Counted from the stretch's first letter, positions 1 through 7,593 are shown. The stretch is 64,000 nucleotides of DNA from Oscillospiraceae bacterium (GCA_017519975.1 JAFWRM010000050.1:1-64000); one strand, 5' to 3'. Notes: generated from the letters alone by a model not told the origin. Numbers and translations are program-made.

Positions 1-74
1 TGGCAGCGGAAGAAGGATTCGAACCCTCACAGACGGAGTCAGAGTCCGGCGTGCTACCTTTACACAATTCCGCT
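1..74 (-). tRNA. tRNA-Gln (anticodon CUG)
   Basis: Read on the minus strand this folds as a full cloverleaf with a 7-bp acceptor stem (AGCGGAA with TTCCGCT), a T-loop TTCGAAT and an encoded CCA at the 3' end, which falls at the window edge. The anticodon loop is CTCTGAC, giving anticodon CTG, so it reads CAG (Gln). It lies apart from the tRNA operon at 1384-1838 and has its own consensus promoter. Confidence 0.93.
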
Positions 75-86
75 AAACGCAAAGTA

Positions 87-115
87 ATTATAATGGGGAG
101 AGTGTCCGTTGTCAA
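87..115 (-). promoter_or_regulatory. Consensus promoter of tRNA-Gln
   Basis: On the minus strand TTGACA and TATAAT are separated by exactly 17 bases, a perfect match to the housekeeping sigma consensus, and the -10 box ends 12 bases before the mature tRNA 5' end. Confidence 0.85.
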
Positions 116-140
116 GTGTTTTCTGGAGATTCCCGGAGGA

Positions 141-185
141 AAATAAAACGCGCCGCCGCACGGGGCAGAAAGCCCGCAGCGGCGC
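141..185 (-). terminator. Rho-independent terminator after corA
   Basis: The minus strand reads GCGCCGC...GCGGCGC around a loop that itself pairs, followed by a T-rich run (TTTTATTTT). It sits about 80 bases after the corA stop codon and ahead of the tRNA-Gln promoter. Confidence 0.75.
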
Positions 186-263
186 AGTCAGCCGCGGTTG
201 TCTGGAGGTGGTGCACCGGATCTGTTCGCCACGAAGCAAAGCGCACTGCCTCCGGGGGCTGTC

Positions 264-1187
264 TTACAGCCATTTTTTCTTTTTGAAAAGGATCAGGCAG
301 CAGACGATCACGGCAACGCTCAGCACGAATACCGCCAGGTAACCAAAACGCCACCCCAGTTCCGGCATATATCGAAAATTCATACCGTACCACCCCGCTA
401 TGAGAGTCAGCGGCATGAAAATGGTCGTAATGACGGTAAGCAGCGTCATGGTCTTGTTCTGACGGACCTCCAGCTGCGTATTATGAAGATCCCGTACCTG
501 CATCGTGTAATCGCGGAGAGACGCCGCCGTACTGTGCCGACGGATGATGTAATTCATGAAAAGATGGATGTATCTCAGGTTTTCTTCGCTGAAGAAGCCG
601 TTTTCATTTTCCTCCAGTTCCTGCGTCATGTCGATGAGCTGCTCATAGTGCACAAGCAGCCGGCGGATGTCCCCGCGGATCTCGTTGACCCGCGCCAGAT
701 TACCCTGACCGTCGGAAGACAGGACCTCATCCTCGATCTGATTCAGTTCATATTCGTAGTGCTCCATGATCGACAGATCGCGTACAACGATCTGCTCCAG
801 GAAATCATGCAGGAAGCGTTCCAGACTCGGTTCCCGCCAGCGTTTTGTGCGGCGGATGGAATCGATCATCCGTTCCGCCATGCCGCTGTCGTCAATGAAA
901 ACGATGCCCTTCTCATCCAAGGCAAAGGCAAAGCAGTATTCCTGTTCTTTCAGATCATCCCGGTCGGGGATCTGAAAGGATCCTGTCAGCGAGTCGTAAT
1001 TGACCTCGGCCTTGGTATTGTGGATATCCCGGGCGTCCAGATCCAGTTCGATACCCATATCGAAGCTTTCCTGTTCCCTCTCCCATTCAGGCGTTGTCAG
1101 TACGGCAACGTACTGCGCGGTCTGACCGCTGAAGAGATCTGCCTTTGCACAAGGCTGTATGGTTTCCTTCAGAAGATAGCAGCTCAT
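264..1187 (-). CDS. corA: CorA-family divalent cation transporter
   Basis: A 307-residue protein of the CorA metal-ion transporter family, which forms a pentameric Mg2+/Co2+ channel in the cytoplasmic membrane. The family signature GMN is seen as YGMNF at residues 267-271, directly after the first of two C-terminal membrane helices (about 244-264 and 282-302), and the tail ends in a Lys run (KKKKW). The N-terminal 240 residues are acidic and helical, as in the cytoplasmic funnel. An AAGGGAG ribosome binding site sits 9 bases before the ATG. It is a single-gene unit ending at the terminator near 150-185. The substrate could be Mg2+, Co2+ or Ni2+; the sequence does not decide this, although the cobalamin genes nearby make Co2+ worth considering. 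Confidence 0.88.
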   Translation of the reverse strand: MSCYLLKETIQPCAKADLFSGQTAQYVAVLTTPEWEREQESFDMGIELDLDARDIHNTKAEVNYDSLTGSFQIPDRDDLKEQEYCFAFALDEKGIVFIDDSGMAERMIDSIRRTKRWREPSLERFLHDFLEQIVVRDLSIMEHYEYELNQIEDEVLSSDGQGNLARVNEIRGDIRRLLVHYEQLIDMTQELEENENGFFSEENLRYIHLFMNYIIRRHSTAASLRDYTMQVRDLHNTQLEVRQNKTMTLLTVITTIFMPLTLIAGWYGMNFRYMPELGWRFGYLAVFVLSVAVIVCCLILFKKKKWL

Positions 1188-1340
1188 AGAAGCATCTCCC
1201 TTTCGTTGTATGTCCGGAAACGGAGTGCCGCGGGAGGTCCGGCTCTGCGGCCTCCGGGCGGGACAGTAAAGGCCGAAGCCAACAACCGGGTCCGTTCTGA
1301 GCCATAAGAGAAGAAGAACGGGAATGCCGGAACTTCGGGC

Positions 1341-1380
1341 AAAAATAAAAGTACCTTGATCCGGTCAAAACCAAGGTACT
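1341..1380 (-). terminator. Terminator of the tRNA operon
   Basis: On the minus strand AGTACCTTG and CAAGGTACT form a 9-bp stem followed by TTTATTTTT. It starts only a few bases after the CCA end of tRNA-Lys, so it closes the five-tRNA transcript. Confidence 0.88.
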
Positions 1381-1383
1381 TTC

Positions 1384-1459
1384 TGGTGCTCCAGCGGGGA
1401 TTCGAACCCCGGACACCCTGCTTAAAAGGCAGGTGCTCTGCCGACTGAGCTACTGGGGC
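1384..1459 (-). tRNA. tRNA-Lys (anticodon UUU)
   Basis: Minus-strand cloverleaf with encoded CCA; the anticodon loop CTTTTAA gives anticodon TTT (Lys). It is the last tRNA of the operon. The acceptor stem GCCCCAG with CTGGAGC contains one mismatch, C3 opposite A70; all other acceptor pairs are Watson-Crick. Confidence 0.93.
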
Positions 1460-1462
1460 GAA

Positions 1463-1537
1463 TGGCAGGGATGGCGGGACTCGAACCCACGAATGACGGA
1501 GTCAAAGTCCGTTGCCTTACCGCTTGGCTACACCCCT
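1463..1537 (-). tRNA. tRNA-Gln (anticodon UUG)
   Basis: Minus-strand cloverleaf with encoded CCA. The anticodon loop CTTTGAC gives anticodon TTG, reading CAA (and CAG by wobble). The acceptor stem is AGGGGTG with CATCCCT. Confidence 0.94.
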
Positions 1538-1568
1538 ATGCGGAGGACGCGCTGAGTTTACAGAGATA

Positions 1569-1600
1569 CCTGCAGCCCTTTCCGCGAAAAGGACTGCAGG
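1569..1600. other. 13-bp hairpin between tRNA-His and tRNA-Gln
   Basis: The spacer between the two tRNAs holds an inverted repeat CCTGCAGTCCTTT / AAAGGGCTGCAGG (minus strand) with a 6-base loop and one G-T pair. No T-run follows, so it is not a normal intrinsic terminator. It may be a processing element or an attenuating hairpin in the tRNA precursor. Confidence 0.6.
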
Positions 1601-1603
1601 TAA

Positions 1604-1681
<78 letters not shown>

Positions 1682-1684
1682 ATA

Positions 1685-1761
<77 letters not shown>

Positions 1762-1764
1762 ATG

Positions 1765-1838
1765 TGGAGCGGGTGATGGGAATCGAACCCACGCGACCAG
1801 CTTGGAAGGCTGGGATTCTACCATTGAACTACACCCGC
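1765..1838 (-). tRNA. tRNA-Gly (anticodon UCC)
   Basis: Minus-strand cloverleaf with encoded CCA; the anticodon loop CTTCCAA gives TCC, which reads GGA/GGG. It is the first tRNA of the five-gene operon. Confidence 0.94.
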
Positions 1839-1863
1839 ATGTGCTGAAACTTGACGCTCAAAC

Positions 1864-1892
1864 AATATATCATCTCATCCCGGCGTTGTCAA
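1864..1892 (-). promoter_or_regulatory. Promoter of the five-tRNA operon
   Basis: TTGACA, 17 bases, TATATT on the minus strand, about 25 bases before tRNA-Gly. The -35 box overlaps the stop codon of the upstream recombinase gene. Confidence 0.8.
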
Positions 1893-2953
1893 CTGGTTTT
1901 TTCCGGCGTTTCACCCTGTTCCGCAGAGGGCTCTCCGGCTTCCGGACCGCTTCTTTTCCCGGCCGGAGGCGTGATCCCGGCCAGCGGTGAGCGGAGAGCC
2001 GCCTCCCGCAGACTGTCGTTTTCCACATGCGTGTAGATCTGGGTGGTGTTCAGATGCTCGTGTCCCAGCAGCTCCTGCAGCGTGCGTACGTCCACGCCGT
2101 TCTGCAGCATCAGTGTGGCGGCGGTGTGGCGCAGCTTGTGGGCGGAGTATTTGGAGCTGTCCAGCCCGGCTTCCTGCAGGTGCTTCTTGACCAGATTGTG
2201 CACGGTGCTGCGGCTGATGCGTTCCCGGCGGGAGGAGATGAAAAGCGCGGGCGTATTGGCGGCGCAGGCGGTGCGGATGGGAAGGTAGGCGCCGATGGCG
2301 GCCTTGCAGGCGTCGTTAAGAAAAACGATCCGCTCCTTGCTGCCCTTGCCCAGCACCCGCAGACTGTCCTCCCGGACGTCCGCCAGGTTAAGGCCGACCA
2401 TCTCGGAGATACGCAGACCGCAGTTGAGGAACAGCGTCAGGATGCAGTAATCCCGTTCGACGTTTTTCCCGTCCACGTTCTGAAGAAGCCGGACGCTCTC
2501 CTCCAGGGTCAGATAGCGGGGCAGCGTTTTCACCAGCTTCGGACTGTCCAGATCCTTGACGGGGTTTTCCTCCAGCAGCTTTTCCTTGGCGTAGAGGTAT
2601 TTGTAATAGCTGCGTATGGTGGCGATCTTTCTGGCGCGGGAGGCGGCGTTCAGGCCGTAAGCGGTGTTCCGGCTGTTGGAGTGCACCGCCCGATCCCGGC
2701 TGAGAAAGCTGAGAAAGTCATAGATGTCCGAAAGCGTCACGCTCCGGACCAGGGCCAGGTCGACGTCTTCGATGGAAACGTCCTCCAGTTCGGTGGAACG
2801 GGGGACGAGACCGCGGCTGATCTTCAGATACCGGAAGAAGGTGCGCAGATCCAGATAGTATTCCTCTACGGTCTTCCGGCTGTGGCCCTTGATGGTCTCG
2901 TGATAGCTCAGAAATTTGCGGATGATCTCCGGTGCCTCGCTGCGATAGTCCAT
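1889..2953 (-). CDS. Tyrosine recombinase, XerC/XerD type
   Basis: A 354-residue tyrosine recombinase. The N-terminal SAM-like core-binding domain (about 1-130) is followed by the catalytic domain with the full set of active-site residues: R181 in NCGLRISEM, K206 in GKGSKER, H272 and R275 in AHKLRHTAA, H298 in LLGHEHL and nucleophile Y307 in QIYTHV. The reading frame is open upstream to about 3103, but the ATG at 2953 has a good GGAAAGGA site and starts the conserved region. The last 30 or so residues (Pro/Glu/Gly-rich) go beyond the usual Xer end. It could be the housekeeping dimer-resolution enzyme or an integron/phage-type integrase. It lies next to tRNAs, but no attachment-site duplication or cargo is visible, so I favour the Xer reading. 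Confidence 0.85.
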   Translation of the reverse strand: MDYRSEAPEIIRKFLSYHETIKGHSRKTVEEYYLDLRTFFRYLKISRGLVPRSTELEDVSIEDVDLALVRSVTLSDIYDFLSFLSRDRAVHSNSRNTAYGLNAASRARKIATIRSYYKYLYAKEKLLEENPVKDLDSPKLVKTLPRYLTLEESVRLLQNVDGKNVERDYCILTLFLNCGLRISEMVGLNLADVREDSLRVLGKGSKERIVFLNDACKAAIGAYLPIRTACAANTPALFISSRRERISRSTVHNLVKKHLQEAGLDSSKYSAHKLRHTAATLMLQNGVDVRTLQELLGHEHLNTTQIYTHVENDSLREAALRSPLAGITPPAGKRSGPEAGEPSAEQGETPEKTS

Positions 2954-2972
2954 GGTGATTCCTTTCCCGAAA

Positions 2973-3003
2973 CGCAGGCCTGCCGCGATACGGCAGGCCT
3001 GCG
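2973..3003. terminator. Strong hairpin between kinase and recombinase genes
   Basis: A perfect 13-bp inverted repeat (CGCAGGCCTGCCG, 5-base loop, CGGCAGGCCTGCG) lies between the histidine kinase stop and the recombinase start. It is followed by only a short T-run, so termination is plausible but not certain. Confidence 0.5.
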
Positions 3004-3117
3004 GCTGCGTGTGAAGAAAGCGATCAGAAGACAGACCCTGCCGAAGTTCCGGCCTTCTGATCCAGAATGGGTCGATTCTATTCCGGTCCGTTTTTTCCGT
3101 CAATGCCGGAAAAGCGC

Positions 3118-4560
3118 CTATCCGCGTCCCTGCGTCTGCCTCTGGGAGGCCACCGTCAGAGTGAACGTGAAGGTCGTCAGGCCGTCCACGCTGGTCACGG
3201 CAATGTCTTCATGGTGATTGTCCAGGATGGTCTTGACCAGATACAGGCCGAGGCCGACCCCGTTCCGGTCCATGCTGCGGGATTTATCCGACTTGTGGAA
3301 CCGGTCGAAGATCAGCGGCAGTTCCTCCTCCGGGATGGTGGGGCCGTGATCGGCTATGGAAACGTAAGCCCGGTCGTTGCGCTTCCACAGGCTGACCCGT
3401 ATCACGCTGCCGGGATCGGCGAACTTGGCTGCGTTGTCCAGCAGATTGTATACGACCTGAGTGATCGCGTCGCGGTCACCCAGCGCGTGGATCGATTCCT
3501 CGGGGAGATCGGCGTCCACGTCCAGGTTCCGTTCCAGGATCCGCTTCTCCAGACTCAGGAGGGTCTGACAGATCACGTCGGTCAGATCGAAGGACTGGCT
3601 GCGTATGACTTCGGGATCCCTGGCGGAGAGGGAAGAGACGTCCAGCATGTTCCGCACCAGGCGGCTCAGGCGGTGCGTTTCGCTGGAGATGACGGAAAGA
3701 TACTCGTTTTCCTTTTCATGGGGGATGGTGCCGTCCAGAATGCCGTCGGCAAAGCCGGCGATGGTGGTCATCGGGGTCTTCAGTTCGTGTGAGACGTTGG
3801 CGATGAATTCACTGCGCTGTTTTTCCTGCCGCTCCAGGGTGTCCGCCATCAGGTTGAAGGAATCGGCCAGCTGCCCCAGTTCGTCGTCAAAGGGGATATC
3901 CACCCTGGCGGAATAATCTCCGCGGGCAAACCGGTCCACGGTCTTCGTCATTTCCTTGATGGGCTTCGTGGTGCGCATCGTCATGAACAGGGAGACGGGC
4001 ACGGCCACGACCAGAACGACGATGGCGACCATCACCAGGCGCCCCGCGGATTCCCGCCAGGTCTCCGTCAGCTCGGAACTGTCGGCGGAGGCGGCGAGGT
4101 AGCCGCTGTGCTTCCCGGCGCTGTCGGTCAGCGGAAGCGCGATCACGTACCGGTGGCCCTGCTCTTCGGGGGTCAGCGCCTCGGGCCCGCGGAATTCGCC
4201 GGAACCGTCCACGGCGGAGAGCATGGTTTCCGGCAGCGTCATGCCGATGTGAACGCAGGTGAGACCGTCGGAGCAGGAGGTGACGGTGCCGTCGGCGCCG
4301 GCCACCAGGATGCGGTATCCGCTGGACTGACCCAGCATGGATACGTTCATCTGCATTTCCATGCTTCCCGCGGCGTACTCTTCGCTCAGCGCGCTCACGG
4401 TGTGGGCCGCCGTCTGTGCCGCGGAGGCCAGTTTTTCCCGTTCGGCGCCGGTGATGTACCGGTACGTCCATACGGAGGAAACGCCCCCTACCAGGACCAC
4501 GCACAGGAGCAGAAGACTGACGGTCATGAACAGGTTCTTGACAAAAAGACTGCTTTTCAT
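3118..4560 (-). CDS. Sensor histidine kinase (HAMP, HisKA, HATPase)
   Basis: A 480-residue membrane sensor kinase. Membrane helix 1 is at about 10-31, an extracytoplasmic sensing domain follows (about 32-172), helix 2 is at about 173-195, and the HAMP linker is at about 196-247. The dimerisation/phosphoacceptor helix carries H258 in NVSHELKTPM. The ATPase domain shows the N box (NLLDNAAKF), a G1 box (DHGPTIP) and the G2 box (GVGLGLYLV). The gene starts inside the last codons of the response regulator gene (ATG overlapping its stop), so the two are translationally coupled. The protein phosphorylates its partner regulator; the signal is unknown. The architecture is like PhoR/WalK-type kinases, but no PAS domain is visible. 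Confidence 0.92.
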   Translation of the reverse strand: MKSSLFVKNLFMTVSLLLLCVVLVGGVSSVWTYRYITGAEREKLASAAQTAAHTVSALSEEYAAGSMEMQMNVSMLGQSSGYRILVAGADGTVTSCSDGLTCVHIGMTLPETMLSAVDGSGEFRGPEALTPEEQGHRYVIALPLTDSAGKHSGYLAASADSSELTETWRESAGRLVMVAIVVLVVAVPVSLFMTMRTTKPIKEMTKTVDRFARGDYSARVDIPFDDELGQLADSFNLMADTLERQEKQRSEFIANVSHELKTPMTTIAGFADGILDGTIPHEKENEYLSVISSETHRLSRLVRNMLDVSSLSARDPEVIRSQSFDLTDVICQTLLSLEKRILERNLDVDADLPEESIHALGDRDAITQVVYNLLDNAAKFADPGSVIRVSLWKRNDRAYVSIADHGPTIPEEELPLIFDRFHKSDKSRSMDRNGVGLGLYLVKTILDNHHEDIAVTSVDGLTTFTFTLTVASQRQTQGRG

Positions 4561-5246
4561 CCGTTGTTCAGCTCGAACTTATATCCCACGCCCCACACGG
4601 TCTTCAGGCTCCACTGGTCGCTCACGCCCTCCAGTTTTTCCCTCAGACGCTTGATGTGAACGTCCACGGTGCGGCTGTCGCCGAAGTAATCGAAGCCCCA
4701 GACCTCATCGAGCAGCTGGTTGCGGGTATACACGCGGTTGGGAGAGGAAGCCAGGTGATACAGGAGCTCCATCTCCTTGGGGGGCGCTTCCACCTTTTTT
4801 CCGTCCACCGTCAGTTCAAAACTGTCCATGTCGATCTCAAGCTTGTCAAAGGAAAGCCGGCGCGCGGCCGCTGGCGCGGAGCCCTCATAGCGCCGAAGCA
4901 CCGCGTGGATGCGGGCGAGCAGCTCCTTGGGCTCAAACGGCTTGGTCATATAATCGTCGGCGCCCATCTCCAGCCCCGAGACCTTGTCCAGCGTTTCGCC
5001 CTTTGCGGTCAGCATGATGACGGGCGTTTTTGAGGAAGCGCGGATCTCGCGCAGCACGCCCCATCCATCCATCACCGGCAGCATGATGTCCAGCAGCACA
5101 AGATCCGGCCCGACCTGCTCGAAGGCGGAAATGCCTTTCCCTCCGTCCGGTGCGACGGTGGCCTCAAATCCGTCCCGTTCCACGTAAAGGCGGATGAGCT
5201 CTGCGATGTTGGAATCATCCTCGATGATCAGGATCTTTTTTGCCAT
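4557..5246 (-). CDS. OmpR/PhoB-family response regulator
   Basis: A 229-residue two-domain regulator. The receiver domain (1-120) has the acidic pair D10/D11, the phosphoacceptor D53 in LLDIMLP, T80 and K102 in TKPFEP. The C-terminal winged-helix DNA-binding domain (about 130-226) ends with the typical VWGVGYKF motif. It is the first gene of the two-component operon and overlaps the kinase by 4 bases. A TATAAT-like -10 box on the minus strand at 5280-5285 and a GAGGGA ribosome binding site support the start; no clear -35 box was found. The target genes cannot be deduced from the sequence. Confidence 0.93.
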   Translation of the reverse strand: MAKKILIIEDDSNIAELIRLYVERDGFEATVAPDGGKGISAFEQVGPDLVLLDIMLPVMDGWGVLREIRASSKTPVIMLTAKGETLDKVSGLEMGADDYMTKPFEPKELLARIHAVLRRYEGSAPAAARRLSFDKLEIDMDSFELTVDGKKVEAPPKEMELLYHLASSPNRVYTRNQLLDEVWGFDYFGDSRTVDVHIKRLREKLEGVSDQWSLKTVWGVGYKFELNNG

Positions 5247-5353
5247 AGCGGTCCCTCATTTCAGACAGTTGTTTTTTTCATTATACCGCAGAAAGAGGGA
5301 GGAGGGTGAACATTTTTTAAACGATTCCGGGGCGCCGTTCCGGCAGAAATCTG

Positions 5354-5382
5354 TGGAAAATGAAGCGGAACGGGTGTATAAT
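5354..5382 (+). promoter_or_regulatory. Promoter of the HMA-protein gene
   Basis: TGGAAA and a perfect TATAAT are spaced by 17 bases, about 30 bases ahead of the start codon at 5412. Confidence 0.65.
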
Positions 5383-5411
5383 GCCGGCAGACAGGAAAGG
5401 AGGGTACTGAC

Positions 5412-5606
5412 ATGACAGTATTCAAAGTAGGCGACATGAAATGCGCACATTGCGCGTCGAGGATCTCCAAGGCGCTGGACGCCGCCGGCGTGAAGTATGA
5501 AGTAGATCTTGAGAACAAGACCGTTTCCATCGATGGCTGCTCCCACTGCGCCGCGTCCGCGAAAAAGGCCATCGAAGAAGCCGGCTATACCCCGACGGAA
5601 GCCTGA
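5412..5606 (+). CDS. Small heavy-metal-associated (HMA) domain protein
   Basis: A 64-residue single-domain protein of the HMA family (CopZ/MerP-like ferredoxin fold), which binds Cu+ or other soft metals in the cytoplasm and hands them to partners such as P-type ATPases. The metal site is MKCAHCAS near residues 9-16. A second pair, CSHCA, lies at about residues 43-47, in place of the usual loop, which is unusual for CopZ. The AAGGAGGG site is well spaced from the ATG. It is followed 5 bases later by a DUF5131 gene, so the two are probably co-transcribed. No copper ATPase or repressor is nearby, so the metal and partner are unknown. Confidence 0.82.
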   Translation: MTVFKVGDMKCAHCASRISKALDAAGVKYEVDLENKTVSIDGCSHCAASAKKAIEEAGYTPTEA

Positions 5607-5611
5607 CCGGC

Positions 5612-6322
5612 ATGGCCCGGTGGAATCTGTGGCATGGATGCCGCAGGATATCCCCCGGCTGCGCCCACTGCTACGTGTACCGGCGGGATGAAAGCATAGG
5701 GAAGGACGCATCCCAGGTCTACCGGACGAAAAGCTTTTACCTGCCGGTGCTGCGGGACCGGAGCGGAGCCTATAAGGTCCCGTCCGGAGAGACCGTTTAC
5801 ACCTGCTTCAGTTCCGATTTCTTCCTCGAGGAGGCAGATCCGTGGCGGGAAGAGGCCTGGCGCATCATCCGGGAGCGGTCGGATCTGTTCTTTTTCCTGG
5901 TGACCAAGCGGATCCACCGGGCGGAGGAGTGCCTGCCGAAGGACTGGGGTACCGGATGGGAGAACGTCGCGATCCACGTCACGGTCGAAAACCAGGCCAT
6001 GGCGGAGTTCCGCATGCCGTTTCTTGTCCGGCTTCCCCTGCGCCACAGGGGCGTCGCGTGCGAACCGCTGCTGGAGAGGATCGATCTGTCCCCATGGCTC
6101 GGCTGCGGACTGGAAGAAGTCGGAGTCGGCGGAGAATCCGGGCCGGACGCCCGGGTGTGCTGCTACGACTGGGTGCTGGATCTGAAGCGCCAGTGCACGG
6201 AGGCGGGGGTCGCGTTTACCTACCACCAGACGGGAGCCCGTCTGCTGAAGGACGGCCGCCTGTACGCCATCCCGCGGCGGCTGCAGCATGAGCAGGCGCG
6301 TCGGGCGGGCCTGGACGGATGA
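5612..6322 (+). CDS. DUF5131 family protein (phage Gp37/Gp68-like)
   Basis: A 236-residue protein of the DUF5131 family. The diagnostic N-terminal cysteine cluster is present as C10-x6-C17-x2-C20 (WHGCRRISPGCAHCY), which resembles Fe-S binding motifs of radical SAM-like proteins. Other family features are the TKRIHRAEE and GGESGPDAR segments (the latter after the central domain) and a C-terminal YHQTGARL segment. The family occurs in phages and in many anaerobe chromosomes, and its biochemical role is not established. The gene begins 5 bases after the HMA gene with a weak ribosome binding site, which suggests coupled translation. I make no functional claim beyond the family. Confidence 0.78.
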   Translation: MARWNLWHGCRRISPGCAHCYVYRRDESIGKDASQVYRTKSFYLPVLRDRSGAYKVPSGETVYTCFSSDFFLEEADPWREEAWRIIRERSDLFFFLVTKRIHRAEECLPKDWGTGWENVAIHVTVENQAMAEFRMPFLVRLPLRHRGVACEPLLERIDLSPWLGCGLEEVGVGGESGPDARVCCYDWVLDLKRQCTEAGVAFTYHQTGARLLKDGRLYAIPRRLQHEQARRAGLDG

Positions 6323-6343
6323 GAAAAAATCTTAAAAAAGCCC

Positions 6344-6372
6344 TTTACAAAGCGCGGGCAGGATGCTACAAT
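6344..6372 (+). promoter_or_regulatory. Promoter upstream of the cobalamin riboswitch
   Basis: TTTACA and TACAAT are separated by 17 bases, and the riboswitch begins about 20 bases after the -10 box. Confidence 0.72.
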
Positions 6373-6387
6373 AAGACCACAGTTAAA

Positions 6388-6512
6388 TATTGAGGTGTAT
6401 CCAGCCATTGAATTGGCATACGGAATGGGGTGCAATTCCCCGCGAGTCGGTCACTGTGAAGTCCGTTTTACGGAATAAGTCAGATACGTAGGATACATCG
6501 GAGTTTCCACCG
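6388..6512 (+). promoter_or_regulatory. Cobalamin riboswitch
   Basis: The sequence carries the conserved blocks of the cobalamin riboswitch in order: an AGGTG-type P1 strand (6393-6402), the central GGAATGGGGTGCAATTCC block near 6422-6439, the CGAGTCGGTCACTGTG segment that matches the class's CAGCCCCCGCNACTGT box in position and shape, and AAGTCAGATACGTAGG near 6477-6492 corresponding to the AAGCCAGGAGACC box. It senses adenosyl- or methylcobalamin and here controls the terminator at 6539-6574 ahead of a lipoprotein gene. The cognate corrinoid form cannot be told from the sequence alone. Confidence 0.85.
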
Positions 6513-6538
6513 GAACTGGAATACGGACATGAGTTTTA

Positions 6539-6574
6539 CGTCTGTTTGGCTTCGGTCGGCAGGCGGTTTTTTTT
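6539..6574 (+). terminator. Intrinsic terminator of the riboswitch expression platform
   Basis: An 8-bp stem (CGTCTGTT with GGCAGGCG) continues through a bulge into GGC-TTCG-GTC with a stable UUCG tetraloop and is followed by eight T. It lies between the aptamer and the gene, the arrangement of a transcription-terminating OFF switch. Confidence 0.82.
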
Positions 6575-6666
6575 CGCCCCGACGCATGCCAAGGTGGAAA
6601 CGATTCATCCTCGCTTCGACTTTGACATGTGTCGAATGATTCTGATATTTTAAGTGCCCATGAGAA

Positions 6667-6695
6667 TCGGGCAGGGCTTGAGCAACCCTGCCCGA
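6667..6695. other. Hairpin in the lipoprotein 5' leader
   Basis: A perfect 10-bp inverted repeat (TCGGGCAGGG, 9-base loop, CCCTGCCCGA) 30 bases before the start codon, without a T-run. It may be a second regulatory or RNA-stabilising element of the long (about 350-base) leader. Confidence 0.5.
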
Positions 6696-6724
6696 TGGGA
6701 ACTTACATCCGGGGATGATGACAC

Positions 6725-7528
6725 GTGCAGCGCTTTTCTCCGAGGATCGCGATCACGGCTGCGGTCCTTGTTTTACTATCACTGATGATTCTTTCCGGAT
6801 GCGGAAAGGATACCGTTACGATCGACCTCCCGGAGGACGTTCCGTCCGACGCGACCTCCGGCGCGGAGACTGCTGTTCCGGAAGAACCGGAGCCGCAGGA
6901 GGCGCCCGAGGAGTTTTCCGTCGGAGTGATCGCCAGCCTGAGCGACGCCGGCTCCCTGAAGGTCGGGCTCGAACCGCTGACAGTGACCGACGCCGACAGC
7001 GACGGCGTTCTCACCGTATGCGACGCGATCTGGTGCCTGCATGAGAGGTTTTTTCCGGGAGGAGCCGGGAAGGGCTTTGCTACGGAGCGGATGCAGGAAG
7101 GCCCGGCCATTTCCCTGTTCTGGGGGGAAGACAACGGCGGCTTTTACAGCTGGACGGTGGACGGCAGGCAGGGAAAAAGCCTGCTGGAGCCGCTGGGTGA
7201 GGGCAGCGAACTGTACGCCTTCTCCTATTCCGACATTCCGCTGTGCCTCGACGGGTTCGGCGCGATCGAAGGCTCGGTGACCGAAGCGGAAGACGGCACG
7301 ACCGGCTACGAAGGCGTTCTGACGTGTACGGACGCCGGTGGGGAGACGTTTCCCGTGGCCGGTGCCATGATCCTGATCGACGGGATCGCCCGCGGCGGCG
7401 TCGCAACGGATCAGCAGGGGCGGTTCTTCGTTCCCCTGGAAAAGCAGGGCAGCCACCTTATCACCGCCGTTTCGGCGGATATTCCCATGATTCCCCCGGT
7501 ATGTCGTTTCGACTTTACCGTAGGATAA
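6725..7528 (+). CDS. B12-regulated lipoprotein with transcobalamin-like (DUF4430-type) domain
   Basis: A 267-residue predicted surface lipoprotein. The signal peptide ends in a lipobox (LSGC, Cys26), followed by a Pro/Glu-rich linker to about 63. The domain at about 64-175 has an EF-hand-like segment (DADSDGVLTVCDA) and a FYSWTVDGRQ segment, features I recognise from DUF4430 proteins, which resemble the C-terminal cobalamin-binding domain of transcobalamin/intrinsic factor. A carboxypeptidase-regulatory-like beta domain (about 190-255) completes it. The start is GTG at 6725, 10 bases after GGGG; an ATG at 6715 opens another frame. It lies directly behind the cobalamin riboswitch, so a role in capturing corrinoids at the cell surface is inferred. 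No binding evidence is available. Confidence 0.72.
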   Translation: MQRFSPRIAITAAVLVLLSLMILSGCGKDTVTIDLPEDVPSDATSGAETAVPEEPEPQEAPEEFSVGVIASLSDAGSLKVGLEPLTVTDADSDGVLTVCDAIWCLHERFFPGGAGKGFATERMQEGPAISLFWGEDNGGFYSWTVDGRQGKSLLEPLGEGSELYAFSYSDIPLCLDGFGAIEGSVTEAEDGTTGYEGVLTCTDAGGETFPVAGAMILIDGIARGGVATDQQGRFFVPLEKQGSHLITAVSADIPMIPPVCRFDFTVG

Positions 7529-7551
7529 TTCCTCTTTATCTTTAATCTTTG

Positions 7552-7593
7552 ACCCCAAAAAGGGAGGCGGTACGCGGCCTCCCTTTTTGGGGT
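7552..7593. terminator. Bidirectional terminator between lipoprotein gene and cobT
   Basis: A near-perfect inverted repeat (ACCCCAAAAAGGGAGG ... CCTCCCTTTTTGGGGT) whose own stem supplies T-runs on both strands. It separates the riboswitch unit from the cob operon, so the switch may control the cob genes only through read-through. Confidence 0.8.

Noticed and set aside
3118-5246. Naming the two-component system PhoPR or WalKR
   Set aside because: Domain order fits several OmpR-type pairs, and there is no PAS domain, yyc or pho neighbour, so a specific name would be a guess.
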